A DNA stretch of 21,918 bases from Bacteroidota bacterium (lineage in GTDB: Bacteria > Bacteroidota > Bacteroidia > Flavobacteriales > Flavobacteriaceae). The translations under genes and the position numbers were made by a program. Positions 8,101 to 14,281 of the stretch are shown here, piece after piece (position 1 is the first letter of the stretch; every line of letters starts with the position of its first letter). Under the pieces are notes generated by a model. The model worked only from the letters and a program-made list of their open reading frames with translations, searched no databases and had not been told where the DNA came from. The stretch lies in the NCBI GenBank assembly GCA_009937085.1, contig JAACDD010000068.1, forward strand, positions 1-21,918. Reading direction: 5' to 3'.

Positions 8101-9403
8101 CCCCAATTTCTAATGGATCGAGTTTATTTGCGTTATTCGCAGGAAAAGCACCAGGAGCAGCATTAAAAAAGTTAGAGGTCAAATCATCCAACAGCACTAC
8201 ATCAGGATTTGTTTCTCCCAAATCTTGAAGTGCCAAAACGTTTCTTACATTATCAGTTCGCGCTGAGCGATTGGTAACCCAAACTTCCAACCGCGTAATT
8301 TGAATTGGCGAATTGATATATGGATAGGTTTTCACTGATTCATCGTAAACATCTCTAAAATATTGTGCCAAGAAAAAGTGACGATTATCTTCGTAATCAA
8401 GCGCAAAAAGCGAAAATTCCTGTAGGGTCCCTTCGCCGTTAGTTTGTATGGTTTGCGTTTGAGAACGCTGTTCTGAAATAACAGCAGCTATGTCTGTATT
8501 CCCAAATTTGAGTTGTGCTTTTACTCCGAATAAACTCTGTGCTCCCGAAATTAAAGAACTGTTGATGGGCATACTTACATTACCTACTTCTAATTTTTGA
8601 AGGATTCCGTCCTCATTTCCACTAATCCCTTGATCGGCTAAATTTTTAGCACTTTCAAGAGCATTCCTACCTTTGTCTATCGTGTTTTTCGCTTTATTTA
8701 CGAGGTCTTTGCCCTTATTAATGGTGTTTGAAACGCTACTAGGCACTAAGTCTTCAGGGAAAAAGTCCAATTTTATAACGCGCTGAAAATCAAATGTGGA
8801 TTGGGTGTCATAATTGGCATTTACTTTGAGTCGGGTTCCAATAGTTCCCGACAAGCTAAGATTGATACGTTGGTTAAAATCAAATCCCAGACTGCTTTGA
8901 TTTCTAGGAGACAAGCTCGGATTTCCTGATTTTTGATAGCGTAACCCTAAATCAATACTTGCTGAACCTTGAGGGCGAATATTAATTTCATTGCTCCCAA
9001 AAATGGATTCAAAAAATTTAGAGTTTACGTAATAATCTGGAAGTAAATCTTCTTGAGTTTCCACGTCATCGACCAAGCCTGCAAGGGCTTGTTGTTTTTC
9101 TCGAAAATACGCGCGGGTTTTTGAAGCCACCACACGTTTACGATATTCGTTTGGTGTTAATACAAGTGGCTGCTCGGCATTAATCTCACCCACTTTTACA
9201 TTGTAGAAATATAAATTGAGTTTTGGGTCATAGTTGTAAGAGGCTGCAAATGAAGCAGGTTTTTGCTTCAATGCAATTTGCTGCAAATTTGGCGCTAGCA
9301 GTAAACTGTCTTTTGTTGCTGGATTTTGGCCAAAAACCGTAGTGGTCATTGCTAAAATAAGCACACAAAATAAGCCGCCTTTTTTACAGATAGTTATGTT
9401 CAT
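2135..9403 (-). CDS. sprA: SprA, outer-membrane translocon of the type IX secretion system (cell-surface gliding protein)
   Basis: SprA (Sov in Porphyromonas) forms the giant outer-membrane beta-barrel channel through which type IX secretion cargo, including gliding adhesins in motile species, crosses the outer membrane. The 2422-residue length fits the family. It has a signal peptide (basic MNITICKKGG, hydrophobic core to about residue 22, probable cleavage after VFG at 25). An N-terminal SprA-type segment at about 140-207 contains LGLRYQKSGNPSLSPRNQ and the beta-rich RLKVNANYDTQSTFDFQ. The rest is dominated by alternating-polarity strands and ends in RYNFGN, a beta-barrel-type terminus. Its ATG overlaps the ruvA stop by one base (TAATG), indicating translational coupling. 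gcvH follows after 35 nt. No other T9SS genes are present, and the frame is intact over 7.3 kb. Confidence 0.96.
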   Translation of the reverse strand: MNITICKKGGLFCVLILAMTTTVFGQNPATKDSLLLAPNLQQIALKQKPASFAASYNYDPKLNLYFYNVKVGEINAEQPLVLTPNEYRKRVVASKTRAYFREKQQALAGLVDDVETQEDLLPDYYVNSKFFESIFGSNEINIRPQGSASIDLGLRYQKSGNPSLSPRNQSSLGFDFNQRINLSLSGTIGTRLKVNANYDTQSTFDFQRVIKLDFFPEDLVPSSVSNTINKGKDLVNKAKNTIDKGRNALESAKNLADQGISGNEDGILQKLEVGNVSMPINSSLISGAQSLFGVKAQLKFGNTDIAAVISEQRSQTQTIQTNGEGTLQEFSLFALDYEDNRHFFLAQYFRDVYDESVKTYPYINSPIQITRLEVWVTNRSARTDNVRNVLALQDLGETNPDVVLLDDLTSNFFNAAPGAFPANNANKLDPLEIGAAGLLTADIRDIATAKNGFGSLSSLVNEGRDYAILESARKLNQSEYKLHDQLGYISLNQPLNNDEVIAVAFQYTVNGQVYQVGEFSADGVAATTVGGTSAAPVVNNNSLVLKMLKSSVLDVSQPVFDLMMKNIYNIGAFQLEQEDFVFNILYTDPSPANFIRPEDANAWPEGIDERILLNLFGLDKLNIYQDAQAEGDGFFDFISGITVLPEQGQIIFPSVEPFGAYLFELLKHNNSSEIYSDRNSYNDNQKKYVYKEMYDITKQDAADFQRYNKFELKGRYKSSGAGQGIALGAFNVPRGSVRVTAGGRLLQEGLDYTVNYQLGRVTILNEGIKNSNIPIEVSTESNTLFGQQNKRFMGFTAEHKVNDDLILGGTYMRLSERPLTQKANYGAEPVNNSMFGLSGTFSKEIPFLTRMVNKLPHIDTQVASNVSIRAEAAYLQVGTPKSTELNSVATSYIDDFEGTQTNLDIRDTYSWYLSSVPAPSQQLPIAGATVGVDDISSGYQRAKLSWYNIDPLFYSRRRPGGISDDDLSTSATRRIFIDEIFPQQDVVQGQSTVQYTFDLAYYPAERGPYNNASSFGANPDENWAGITRAMTTTDFSQSNVEYIEFWLLDTFSEQTGTSNDLGELVFHLGNISEDVLKDGRKQYENGLPAAGQNTATNNTSWGTVPATQSLVYAFDTDGQNRALQDVGLDGLTDDEERLIYTNGPAEDPAGDNYTYFAQGSGDILERYKNYNGTQGNSPLEVTEQFRGSYTIPDAEDLNQDNTMNTIDRYFQYRIPIGKNMQVGAHPFLVDVRENDNIELPNGQVTSSRWLQFRVPVVPQYYDNPKYSDRFEAINGMNDLRSIRFMRMMVTGFSNPTFFRLGTLDLVRADWTRVANPLNTNEISYPNTQLEVSAVNVLENETRTPIRYKLPPGIVRETLNSYNNLIRENEQSLSLRVKDLAPEDAEGVYKHLDLDMRQYKRLRMFLHAESISGENPLPGEGAQDDIDERLVAFIRLGTDITENYYQIEIPLKPTAYTEGVSNNLSAEEVWQTASNEIDLPVELLTQLKAKSISNRNIQGATYFDEELNPINEFDPASSLPGDKKYKLAIRGNPTLGAIRTLVVGVKNPSTTAGKNLSAEVWYNELRLSEIDSRGGWAAVGTMDANLADFANVTVNGAISTVGFGAIDQSPNQRSQDDTRSYGVTTSINAGMLFPKKWGLVLPVSYSYNQEVITPKYDPYYRDIELQDRLDTATRESQRDSIRDQAISVSKLKSINLIGVRKQRSAEAKQNFFDIENLDFSYSYNEEKRNDFEIEDYAYQNVRLGAGYNYSFKPLSIKPLGKVEAISTKKYLRWLSELNLNLLPSSVTLGANINRTFQSQRFRQVYLEGVDASNQIALPDLQQRNYLFDWLFTVNHNLTNSLRLDFSASSRNIVRNYMQDGPSGSTQVNTELDIWDGLWDMGQMDRFDQSIGATYQIPFRLFPALSFLDGTYSYTGNFNWQRGSSSLENVVDQNDNVLGIVHTIQNANTIQWNGSANMQALYNSIGLKKNTNAKDKKKPVVRLKNTFVGVLTALRRLQFTYSENNGTVLPGYTQNIGFLGTSNPGFEFAMGRQNDIRFEAAKRGWLTEFPNFNQAYTTVHNNDMSYNAEIGLLKGLQLDLTGNRSLSENFSENFSVVNGTYNALSPRIFGNFEISTIMLKTAFSGSGLESQAFEDLKVNRLTIAQRLATASGVAPGDVDADGFPRGFGKTNQAVLIPAFLASYIGTDPNSVSMDAKRSFPLPNWNLQYTGLMRLKSFKKRFNRFAISHGYRASHTLNAFTTNLEYQPNATDQSGNLMNKILYTNINLVEQFNPLVKVDFELKSSLQLSAELRKDRALSLSLDNNLLTETSGDEFIVGMGYRIKNVKFKTNIGGKSTNLRGDINIKGDLSVRDNITLIRNLDVLSDQVTAGQRLWSLKISADYALSRNFTALFFYDHAFSKFAISTAFPQTNIRSGITLRYNFGN

Positions 9404-9984
9404 TACAGTTTGTTGAGCGCATTTTTGATGATTCGTTCTACGGGCATATTTGGCTCTGCTTTTAGTAACGCATCTACAACCTTTTGTGTTTGTTTTAGTG
9501 GGTAGCCTAATACACTCAATGCAGATAACGCTTCGTCGCGCTGTGTATTGTTTGAAGTAGTGCTAATTTCTCCTTCGTCTAACAACCCGGTTACCTTATC
9601 TCTCAAATCAACAATTACGCGTTGTGCCGTTTTTGCGCCAATTCCTTTTACAGATTGTATGGCAGCAACATTATCGGTTTGAATCGCTTGTACCACATCA
9701 TGGGGTGTCATAGATGATAGCATTGTACGCGCAGTATTAGCGCCTATACCACTTACGCTCAACAACAAACGAAACACACTACGTTCTACTTGTGCAATAA
9801 AGCCATATAGCGTTTGTGCATCCTCACGAACTTGATGATGCGTGTAAATACGAATGTGCTCGTCTTCGGGTAATTGCCCAAATGTGTGAAGCGAAATATG
9901 CACTTCATATCCAACACCTCCACAATCAATAACAAGTGTTGTGGGTGTTTTACTTACGAGTCTCCCGTTTAGTTGTGTAATCAT
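9403..9984 (-). CDS. ruvA: Holliday junction branch migration protein RuvA
   Basis: RuvA binds the four-way Holliday junction as a tetramer and loads the RuvB motor for branch migration in recombination and repair. The 193-residue protein has an N-terminal OB-type domain (MITQLNGRLVSKTPTTLVID...), two helix-hairpin-helix motifs with the cores VSGIGANTA (about 77-85) and VKGIGAKTA (about 112-120), a flexible linker near 137-148 (rich in S, T, N) and the small C-terminal RuvB-binding domain. The ATG start overlaps the maeB stop by 4 nt (ATGA), and the stop shares one base with the sprA start. It lies about 3.2 kb downstream of ruvB, in the same run of genes, rather than beside it as in gamma-proteobacteria. 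Confidence 0.97.
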   Translation of the reverse strand: MITQLNGRLVSKTPTTLVIDCGGVGYEVHISLHTFGQLPEDEHIRIYTHHQVREDAQTLYGFIAQVERSVFRLLLSVSGIGANTARTMLSSMTPHDVVQAIQTDNVAAIQSVKGIGAKTAQRVIVDLRDKVTGLLDEGEISTTSNNTQRDEALSALSVLGYPLKQTQKVVDALLKAEPNMPVERIIKNALNKL

Positions 9985-12251
9985 GATTTTTTGTTGTGTG
10001 CATCCACTGCAGCTACTGCTGTCATGTGAACGATTTCATCGACACTTGCACCCAATTGCAGAATATGGACTGCGTGTTTTAGGCCCATCATAATTGGGCC
10101 AATGGAAAGTGCGCCGTCTAATTCTTTTATCAATTTATAGGCAATATTTGCGGCATTCAAGTCTGGGAAAAGCAGCGTATTTACTTCTTTTCCTGCAATT
10201 TTTGAAAATGGGAATTTTGTCGTTCGCATGGCTTTATTGAGCGCAAAATCAGCTTGAATAGGTCCATCAACATCAATATGTGGCACATAGCGGTGTAACA
10301 ACGAAACGGCCTCGTTTACCTTCTGGGCATCTTCATTTTTAGATGAGCCAAAATTAGAATACGAAAGCATGGCTACTTTGGGTTGCATGCCAAACAGCGT
10401 TGCTGTATAGGATGTCATTTGTGCAATTTTCGCCAAATCTTTTGCATTTGGATTGATATTGATGGAGGTATCTGCCAAAAATAACGGCCCACGATTGGTA
10501 ATCATCAAGTTTGTTGTGGCAACACGATTCACACCCTCAGCTCTATCAATAACTTGCAATACAGGTTTAAGCACATTAGGGTAACTTCGGCTGTAGCCTG
10601 AAATCATGGCATCAGCGTCGCCTTCACGCACCATCATAGCGGCAAAGTAATTGCGCTCGCGCATTCTGCTTTGTGCATCGTAAAGCGTAACGCCTCTGCG
10701 CTGACGTAATTTCCAATAGGTGTCCGCATATGCTTCACGTTGTTCTTTAACGTCATCATTCTTTGGGTCAATAATGGAAATATCTGCTTCAAACTCCAAG
10801 GTTTCCATCAGCTCCAAAATACGTTCTCTATTTCCTAACAAAATAGGATGCGCAATCCCTTCTTCATATACCATTTGTGCAGCCTTGAGTACATCTAATT
10901 CATCTGCTTCTGCATATACCACACGCTGCATATTGCGCTTGGCTTGACTTGTAATCAAGCGAACCAATTTTTTGTCCGTCCCCGTTCGTTGATGCAACTG
11001 TTCTTGATATTGATTCCAATCGGAAATAGGAGCTTGCGCTACGCCACTTTCAATAGCTGCTTTTGCTACTGCCATGGGAACAGTGGTAATCAATCGTGGG
11101 TCAAAAGGTTTTGGGATGATGTAGTTCTCTCCAAAGGCAAGTTTGGTGGTGCCGTAGGCGATATTGACTTGTTCAGGAACCATTTCTTTTGCCAAATCGG
11201 CTAAGGCTTTAACGGCTGCCATTTTCATGGCTTCATTAATTTTTGTTGCTCTAACATCCAATGCCCCTCTAAAAATAAATGGAAAACCAAGCACGTTGTT
11301 CACTTGATTAGGAAAATCCGAGCGTCCTGTTGCCATAATGACATCGTCGCGCGTGGAAACCGCCAGGTTGTAATCAATTTCAGGATCTGGGTTTGCCATC
11401 GCAAATACTATGGGAGTCGCAGCCATAGACTTCAACATGGCTGCTGTCATAATATTCGCCTTCGAAAGTCCAATAAAAACATCGGCATTGTGTAAGGCGT
11501 CCTCAAGTGTATGCACATCTATTGAAGTGGCAAATTCTTTCTTTTGAGCAGTCAAATTTTCTCTGTCAGCTCTAATGATTCCTTTGCTGTCGGTCATCAT
11601 CATATTTTGAGGCAATACGCCCAAAGCGCGATATAGCCTTGCACAGGAAATCGCAGCTGCGCCTGCACCACTAATAACCATTTTAATGGAGCTCATCTCT
11701 TTGTTTGCCAACTCAACAGCATTGAGTAATGCCGCACCAGAAATGATTGCGGTACCGTGTTGGTCGTCGTGCATGACAGGAATATCGAGTTCTTCCACCA
11801 AGCGGCGTTCAATTTCAAACGCCTCTGGCGCTTTGATATCCTCCAAATTTATTCCCCCAAAAGTGGGTGCAATATTTTTTACCGTTTCAACAAATGCATC
11901 AACATCTTTAGTGTCTACTTCAATATCAAAAACGTCAATGCCTGCAAAAATTTTAAACAGCAATCCTTTTCCTTCCATTACAGGTTTGGACGCCTCAGGG
12001 CCTATATCACCCAGTCCAAGTACCGCTGTTCCGTTAGAAATTACGGCAACCAAATTGGCTTTGTTGGTGTATTTGTATACGTTCTCGGTGGCTTTTTCTA
12101 TCTCCAAACAAGGTTCGGCTACTCCTGGTGAGTAGGCTAAAGATAAATCACGTTGGGTTGTATATGGTTTACTTGGGTTTACTTCAAGCTTTCCCGGTTT
12201 TGGCTTCGCGTGATACACTAATGCCTCGCGCCGTTTGCTTTGTCGACTCAT
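9981..12251 (-). CDS. maeB: NADP-dependent malic enzyme with C-terminal phosphotransacetylase-like domain
   Basis: This enzyme oxidatively decarboxylates malate to pyruvate with NADP+ as the usual acceptor in this class, supplying NADPH and pyruvate. The 756-residue size is typical of the large MaeB type. The malic domain includes SPGVAEP (41-47), ISNGTAVLGLGDIGPEASKP (71-90) with K95 as the probable catalytic lysine, NLEDIKAPEAFE (135-146) and HDDQHGTA (161-168), which carry the divalent-metal ligands. The nucleotide-binding domain has GAGAAA (195-200). From about residue 425 the protein is a phosphate-acetyltransferase-like domain, usually regulatory (acetyl-CoA sensing) rather than catalytic in this family. 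The ATG start lies 39 nt after the queG stop and the TGA overlaps ruvA by 4 nt. Cofactor choice is inferred from the family, not read from a residue. Confidence 0.95.
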   Translation of the reverse strand: MSRQSKRREALVYHAKPKPGKLEVNPSKPYTTQRDLSLAYSPGVAEPCLEIEKATENVYKYTNKANLVAVISNGTAVLGLGDIGPEASKPVMEGKGLLFKIFAGIDVFDIEVDTKDVDAFVETVKNIAPTFGGINLEDIKAPEAFEIERRLVEELDIPVMHDDQHGTAIISGAALLNAVELANKEMSSIKMVISGAGAAAISCARLYRALGVLPQNMMMTDSKGIIRADRENLTAQKKEFATSIDVHTLEDALHNADVFIGLSKANIMTAAMLKSMAATPIVFAMANPDPEIDYNLAVSTRDDVIMATGRSDFPNQVNNVLGFPFIFRGALDVRATKINEAMKMAAVKALADLAKEMVPEQVNIAYGTTKLAFGENYIIPKPFDPRLITTVPMAVAKAAIESGVAQAPISDWNQYQEQLHQRTGTDKKLVRLITSQAKRNMQRVVYAEADELDVLKAAQMVYEEGIAHPILLGNRERILELMETLEFEADISIIDPKNDDVKEQREAYADTYWKLRQRRGVTLYDAQSRMRERNYFAAMMVREGDADAMISGYSRSYPNVLKPVLQVIDRAEGVNRVATTNLMITNRGPLFLADTSININPNAKDLAKIAQMTSYTATLFGMQPKVAMLSYSNFGSSKNEDAQKVNEAVSLLHRYVPHIDVDGPIQADFALNKAMRTTKFPFSKIAGKEVNTLLFPDLNAANIAYKLIKELDGALSIGPIMMGLKHAVHILQLGASVDEIVHMTAVAAVDAHNKKS

Positions 12252-12290
12252 ATGTCATGTTTTTGAAGTTTGAAAGGTATTGAATTCTTG

Positions 12291-13214
12291 TTATTTTAAA
12301 AACTCCAAATTGCGTTTTAACCCTGCAAAACTTGTACGCTCCACAGCACTGGCTTCAAACAACCTATTATAGAGCTCTTCTGTAATTTCATTCCAGTCAT
12401 TTTTAGAGAGTTGCATGAGTTCAGAACTGGGCTCAAACTCAGGCTCGTTATGTGGTGTAGCAAACCGATTCCATGGACAAACTTCTTGGCATATATCACA
12501 GCCAAATGCCCAATTGTCAAATTGCCCCTTTACTTCCGCTGGAATAGCATCTTTTAGTTCAATGGTAAAATACGAAATGCACTTACTGGCATCTAACTTA
12601 TAGGGAGCTACAAATGCATCTGTAGGGCAAGCGTCTAAGCAAGCGGTGCACGAACCGCAATGGTCTGTAACTGTGCCATCGGGGGTAAGTTCTAAATCGA
12701 TAATAAGCTCCGCAATAAAAAAATAGGAGCCGTTTTGCTTTCGGATCAAATTGGTGTTTTTACCAACCCAGCCCAAACCGCTTTTGGCAGCCCACGCTTT
12801 TTCTAAAACAGGCGCAGAATCTACAAAAACGCGTCCTTCTACAGCGCCAATTTCAGTTTGAATTTCATGCATAAATTCAAAAAGTTTGTCCTTAATAACA
12901 CGGTGGTAATCTTTACCATACGCATAGCGTGCAAGTTTTGGTGCGTCTTTGTCCGTTTGTGATGTGTCTGGAAAATAATTGTATAAGAGCGACACCACAC
13001 TTTTTGCACCCGGCACAAGCTTTCGTGGGTCTAAGCGTTTATCAAAATTACGTGCCATATAGCCCATTTCACCATGGTGATTTTGGGAAAGCCAAGATTC
13101 TAAACGAGGTGCTTCTTCTTCCAAAAAAGTAGCTTTAGAAACCCCACAGGCCATAAACCCAAGGCGTTCGGCAATTTGCTTTACGATAGCAGCATGACGC
13201 GCAGCAAGGTTCAA
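12291..13214 (-). CDS. queG: Epoxyqueuosine reductase QueG
   Basis: QueG carries out the last step of queuosine synthesis in tRNA, reducing epoxyqueuosine at the wobble position with cobalamin and two [4Fe-4S] clusters. The 307-residue protein has the conserved catalytic region VDSAPVLEKAWAAKSGLGWV (131-150), with D132 matching the family's catalytic Asp. The first ferredoxin-like motif is CGSCTACLDACP (C186, C189, C192, C196); the second is CDICQEVCPWN (C239, C242, C246), with C212 between them as the likely remaining ligand. The start is a TTG at 13214-13212 that overlaps the ruvB stop (TTGA, 4 nt). It is preferred because the next Met (residue 21) would cut into the conserved RLGF segment, and the resulting N-terminus fits the family. 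The overlap implies translational coupling to ruvB. Confidence 0.93.
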   Translation of the reverse strand: MNLAARHAAIVKQIAERLGFMACGVSKATFLEEEAPRLESWLSQNHHGEMGYMARNFDKRLDPRKLVPGAKSVVSLLYNYFPDTSQTDKDAPKLARYAYGKDYHRVIKDKLFEFMHEIQTEIGAVEGRVFVDSAPVLEKAWAAKSGLGWVGKNTNLIRKQNGSYFFIAELIIDLELTPDGTVTDHCGSCTACLDACPTDAFVAPYKLDASKCISYFTIELKDAIPAEVKGQFDNWAFGCDICQEVCPWNRFATPHNEPEFEPSSELMQLSKNDWNEITEELYNRLFEASAVERTSFAGLKRNLEFLK

Positions 13215-14233
13215 AATAATCCTTTTTGCGTATTCGGCATCGTTCTGTTTAGGTGTTGATATGCCTTTTCGGTTACTTCTCTGCCCCGGGGTGTACGCAC
13301 CAAAAAGCCTTCCTGTATCAAAAACGGTTCATAGACTTCTTCAATCGTTTCACCATTTTCGGAAACCGCAGTAGCTAGTGTATTAATACCAACAGGTCCG
13401 CCCTTAAATTTATCTATCAACGTGGTTAGGATTTTGTTATCCATTTCGTCTAGACCATTCACATCAACATTTAATGCTTTAAGTCCAATTTGCGTAATGG
13501 ATGAATCTATCGTTCCGTTTCCTTTGATTTGCGCAAAATCCCGAACACGGCGTAACAACGCATTGGCAATTCGTGGCGTACCACGACTTCTACTGGCGAT
13601 TTCAATAGCGGCCTTATTTTCAATAGGTATGTTTAGGATGGCTGCACTACGGGTTACAATTCCTGCCAACACTTCTGTAGAATAATACTCCAGCCTACTG
13701 TTGATGCCAAAACGCGCACGCATGGGTGCGGTGAGTAATCCCGAGCGTGTGGTAGCGCCAATTAATGTAAACGGACTTAATTCGATTTGAACAGAACGCG
13801 CATTGGGTCCTGTTTCAATCATAATATCAATGCGGTAATCTTCCATGGCAGAATACAAATACTCTTCCACAATGGGGCTTAGTCGATGTATTTCATCAAT
13901 AAACAGTACATCTCTAGGTTGAAGGTTTGTGAGTAGTCCTGCTAAATCACCGGGTTTGTCTAATACAGGCCCTGAAGTGAGTTTTAGACTAACGTCGAGT
14001 TCATGTGCGAGAATATGCGCCAATGTAGTTTTGCCTAATCCGGGAGGGCCGTGCAAAAGGGTGTGGTCAAGGGGTTCTTCGCGCTGGTTGGCAGCAGCGA
14101 CAAAAATCTCGAGGTTTTCTAGGACCTGTGGCTGTCCGCTAAAATCGTCAAAACGAAGCGGACGCAAAGCACGATCAATGTCATGCTCTTCGTGATTAAG
14201 GTGTTCTCCGGTTGGATCTAGATGTTCATTCAT
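13211..14233 (-). CDS. ruvB: Holliday junction branch migration DNA helicase RuvB
   Basis: RuvB is the hexameric AAA+ motor that, with RuvA, drives branch migration of Holliday junctions. The 340-residue length is normal. The typical leader LRPLRFDDFSGQ (23-34) precedes Walker A GPPGLGKT (62-69), Walker B LFIDEIH (110-116), sensor 1 LIGATTRSGLL (157-167) and MRARFG (171-176), where the arginine finger lies. The C-terminal winged-helix domain contains the conserved FLVRTPRGR. The ATG at 14233 is the first after the coxA terminator, so ruvB begins a new transcription unit (ruvB-queG-maeB-ruvA-sprA-gcvH). A TATCTTTG element sits only a few bases upstream of the start. Confidence 0.97.
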   Translation of the reverse strand: MNEHLDPTGEHLNHEEHDIDRALRPLRFDDFSGQPQVLENLEIFVAAANQREEPLDHTLLHGPPGLGKTTLAHILAHELDVSLKLTSGPVLDKPGDLAGLLTNLQPRDVLFIDEIHRLSPIVEEYLYSAMEDYRIDIMIETGPNARSVQIELSPFTLIGATTRSGLLTAPMRARFGINSRLEYYSTEVLAGIVTRSAAILNIPIENKAAIEIASRSRGTPRIANALLRRVRDFAQIKGNGTIDSSITQIGLKALNVDVNGLDEMDNKILTTLIDKFKGGPVGINTLATAVSENGETIEEVYEPFLIQEGFLVRTPRGREVTEKAYQHLNRTMPNTQKGLF

Positions 14234-14238
14234 CTATC

Positions 14239-14246
14239 CAAAGATA
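14239..14246 (-). promoter_or_regulatory. Putative -7 promoter element (TATCTTTG) of the ruvB unit
   Basis: The minus strand reads TATCTTTG, an exact match to the Bacteroidetes TAnnTTTG consensus, 5 nt upstream of the ruvB ATG. It lies between a strong terminator and ruvB, where a promoter is expected. Two cautions apply: no TTG sits at the usual -33 distance, and the transcript would start at or next to the ATG, leaving almost no leader. Confidence 0.33.
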
Positions 14247-14254
14247 CGGAAAAC

Positions 14255-14278
14255 AAAAAAGCCCCTTAACGGGGCTTT
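14255..14278 (-). terminator. Rho-independent terminator at the end of the act-cox operon
   Basis: AAAGCCCC (14258-14265), a TTAAC loop (14266-14270) and GGGGCTTT (14271-14278) form a perfect 8-bp hairpin that starts 3 nt after the coxA stop codon. On the minus strand the stem runs into six T (complement of 14255-14260), then G and more T. It should end transcription of the respiratory operon before ruvB. Confidence 0.92.
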
Positions 14279-14281
14279 CGT

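Noticed and set aside
2784..9380. Many short plus-strand open frames opposite sprA
   Set aside because: All lie antisense to one continuous 2422-codon gene, show no domain-like sequence and have no recognisable start signals.
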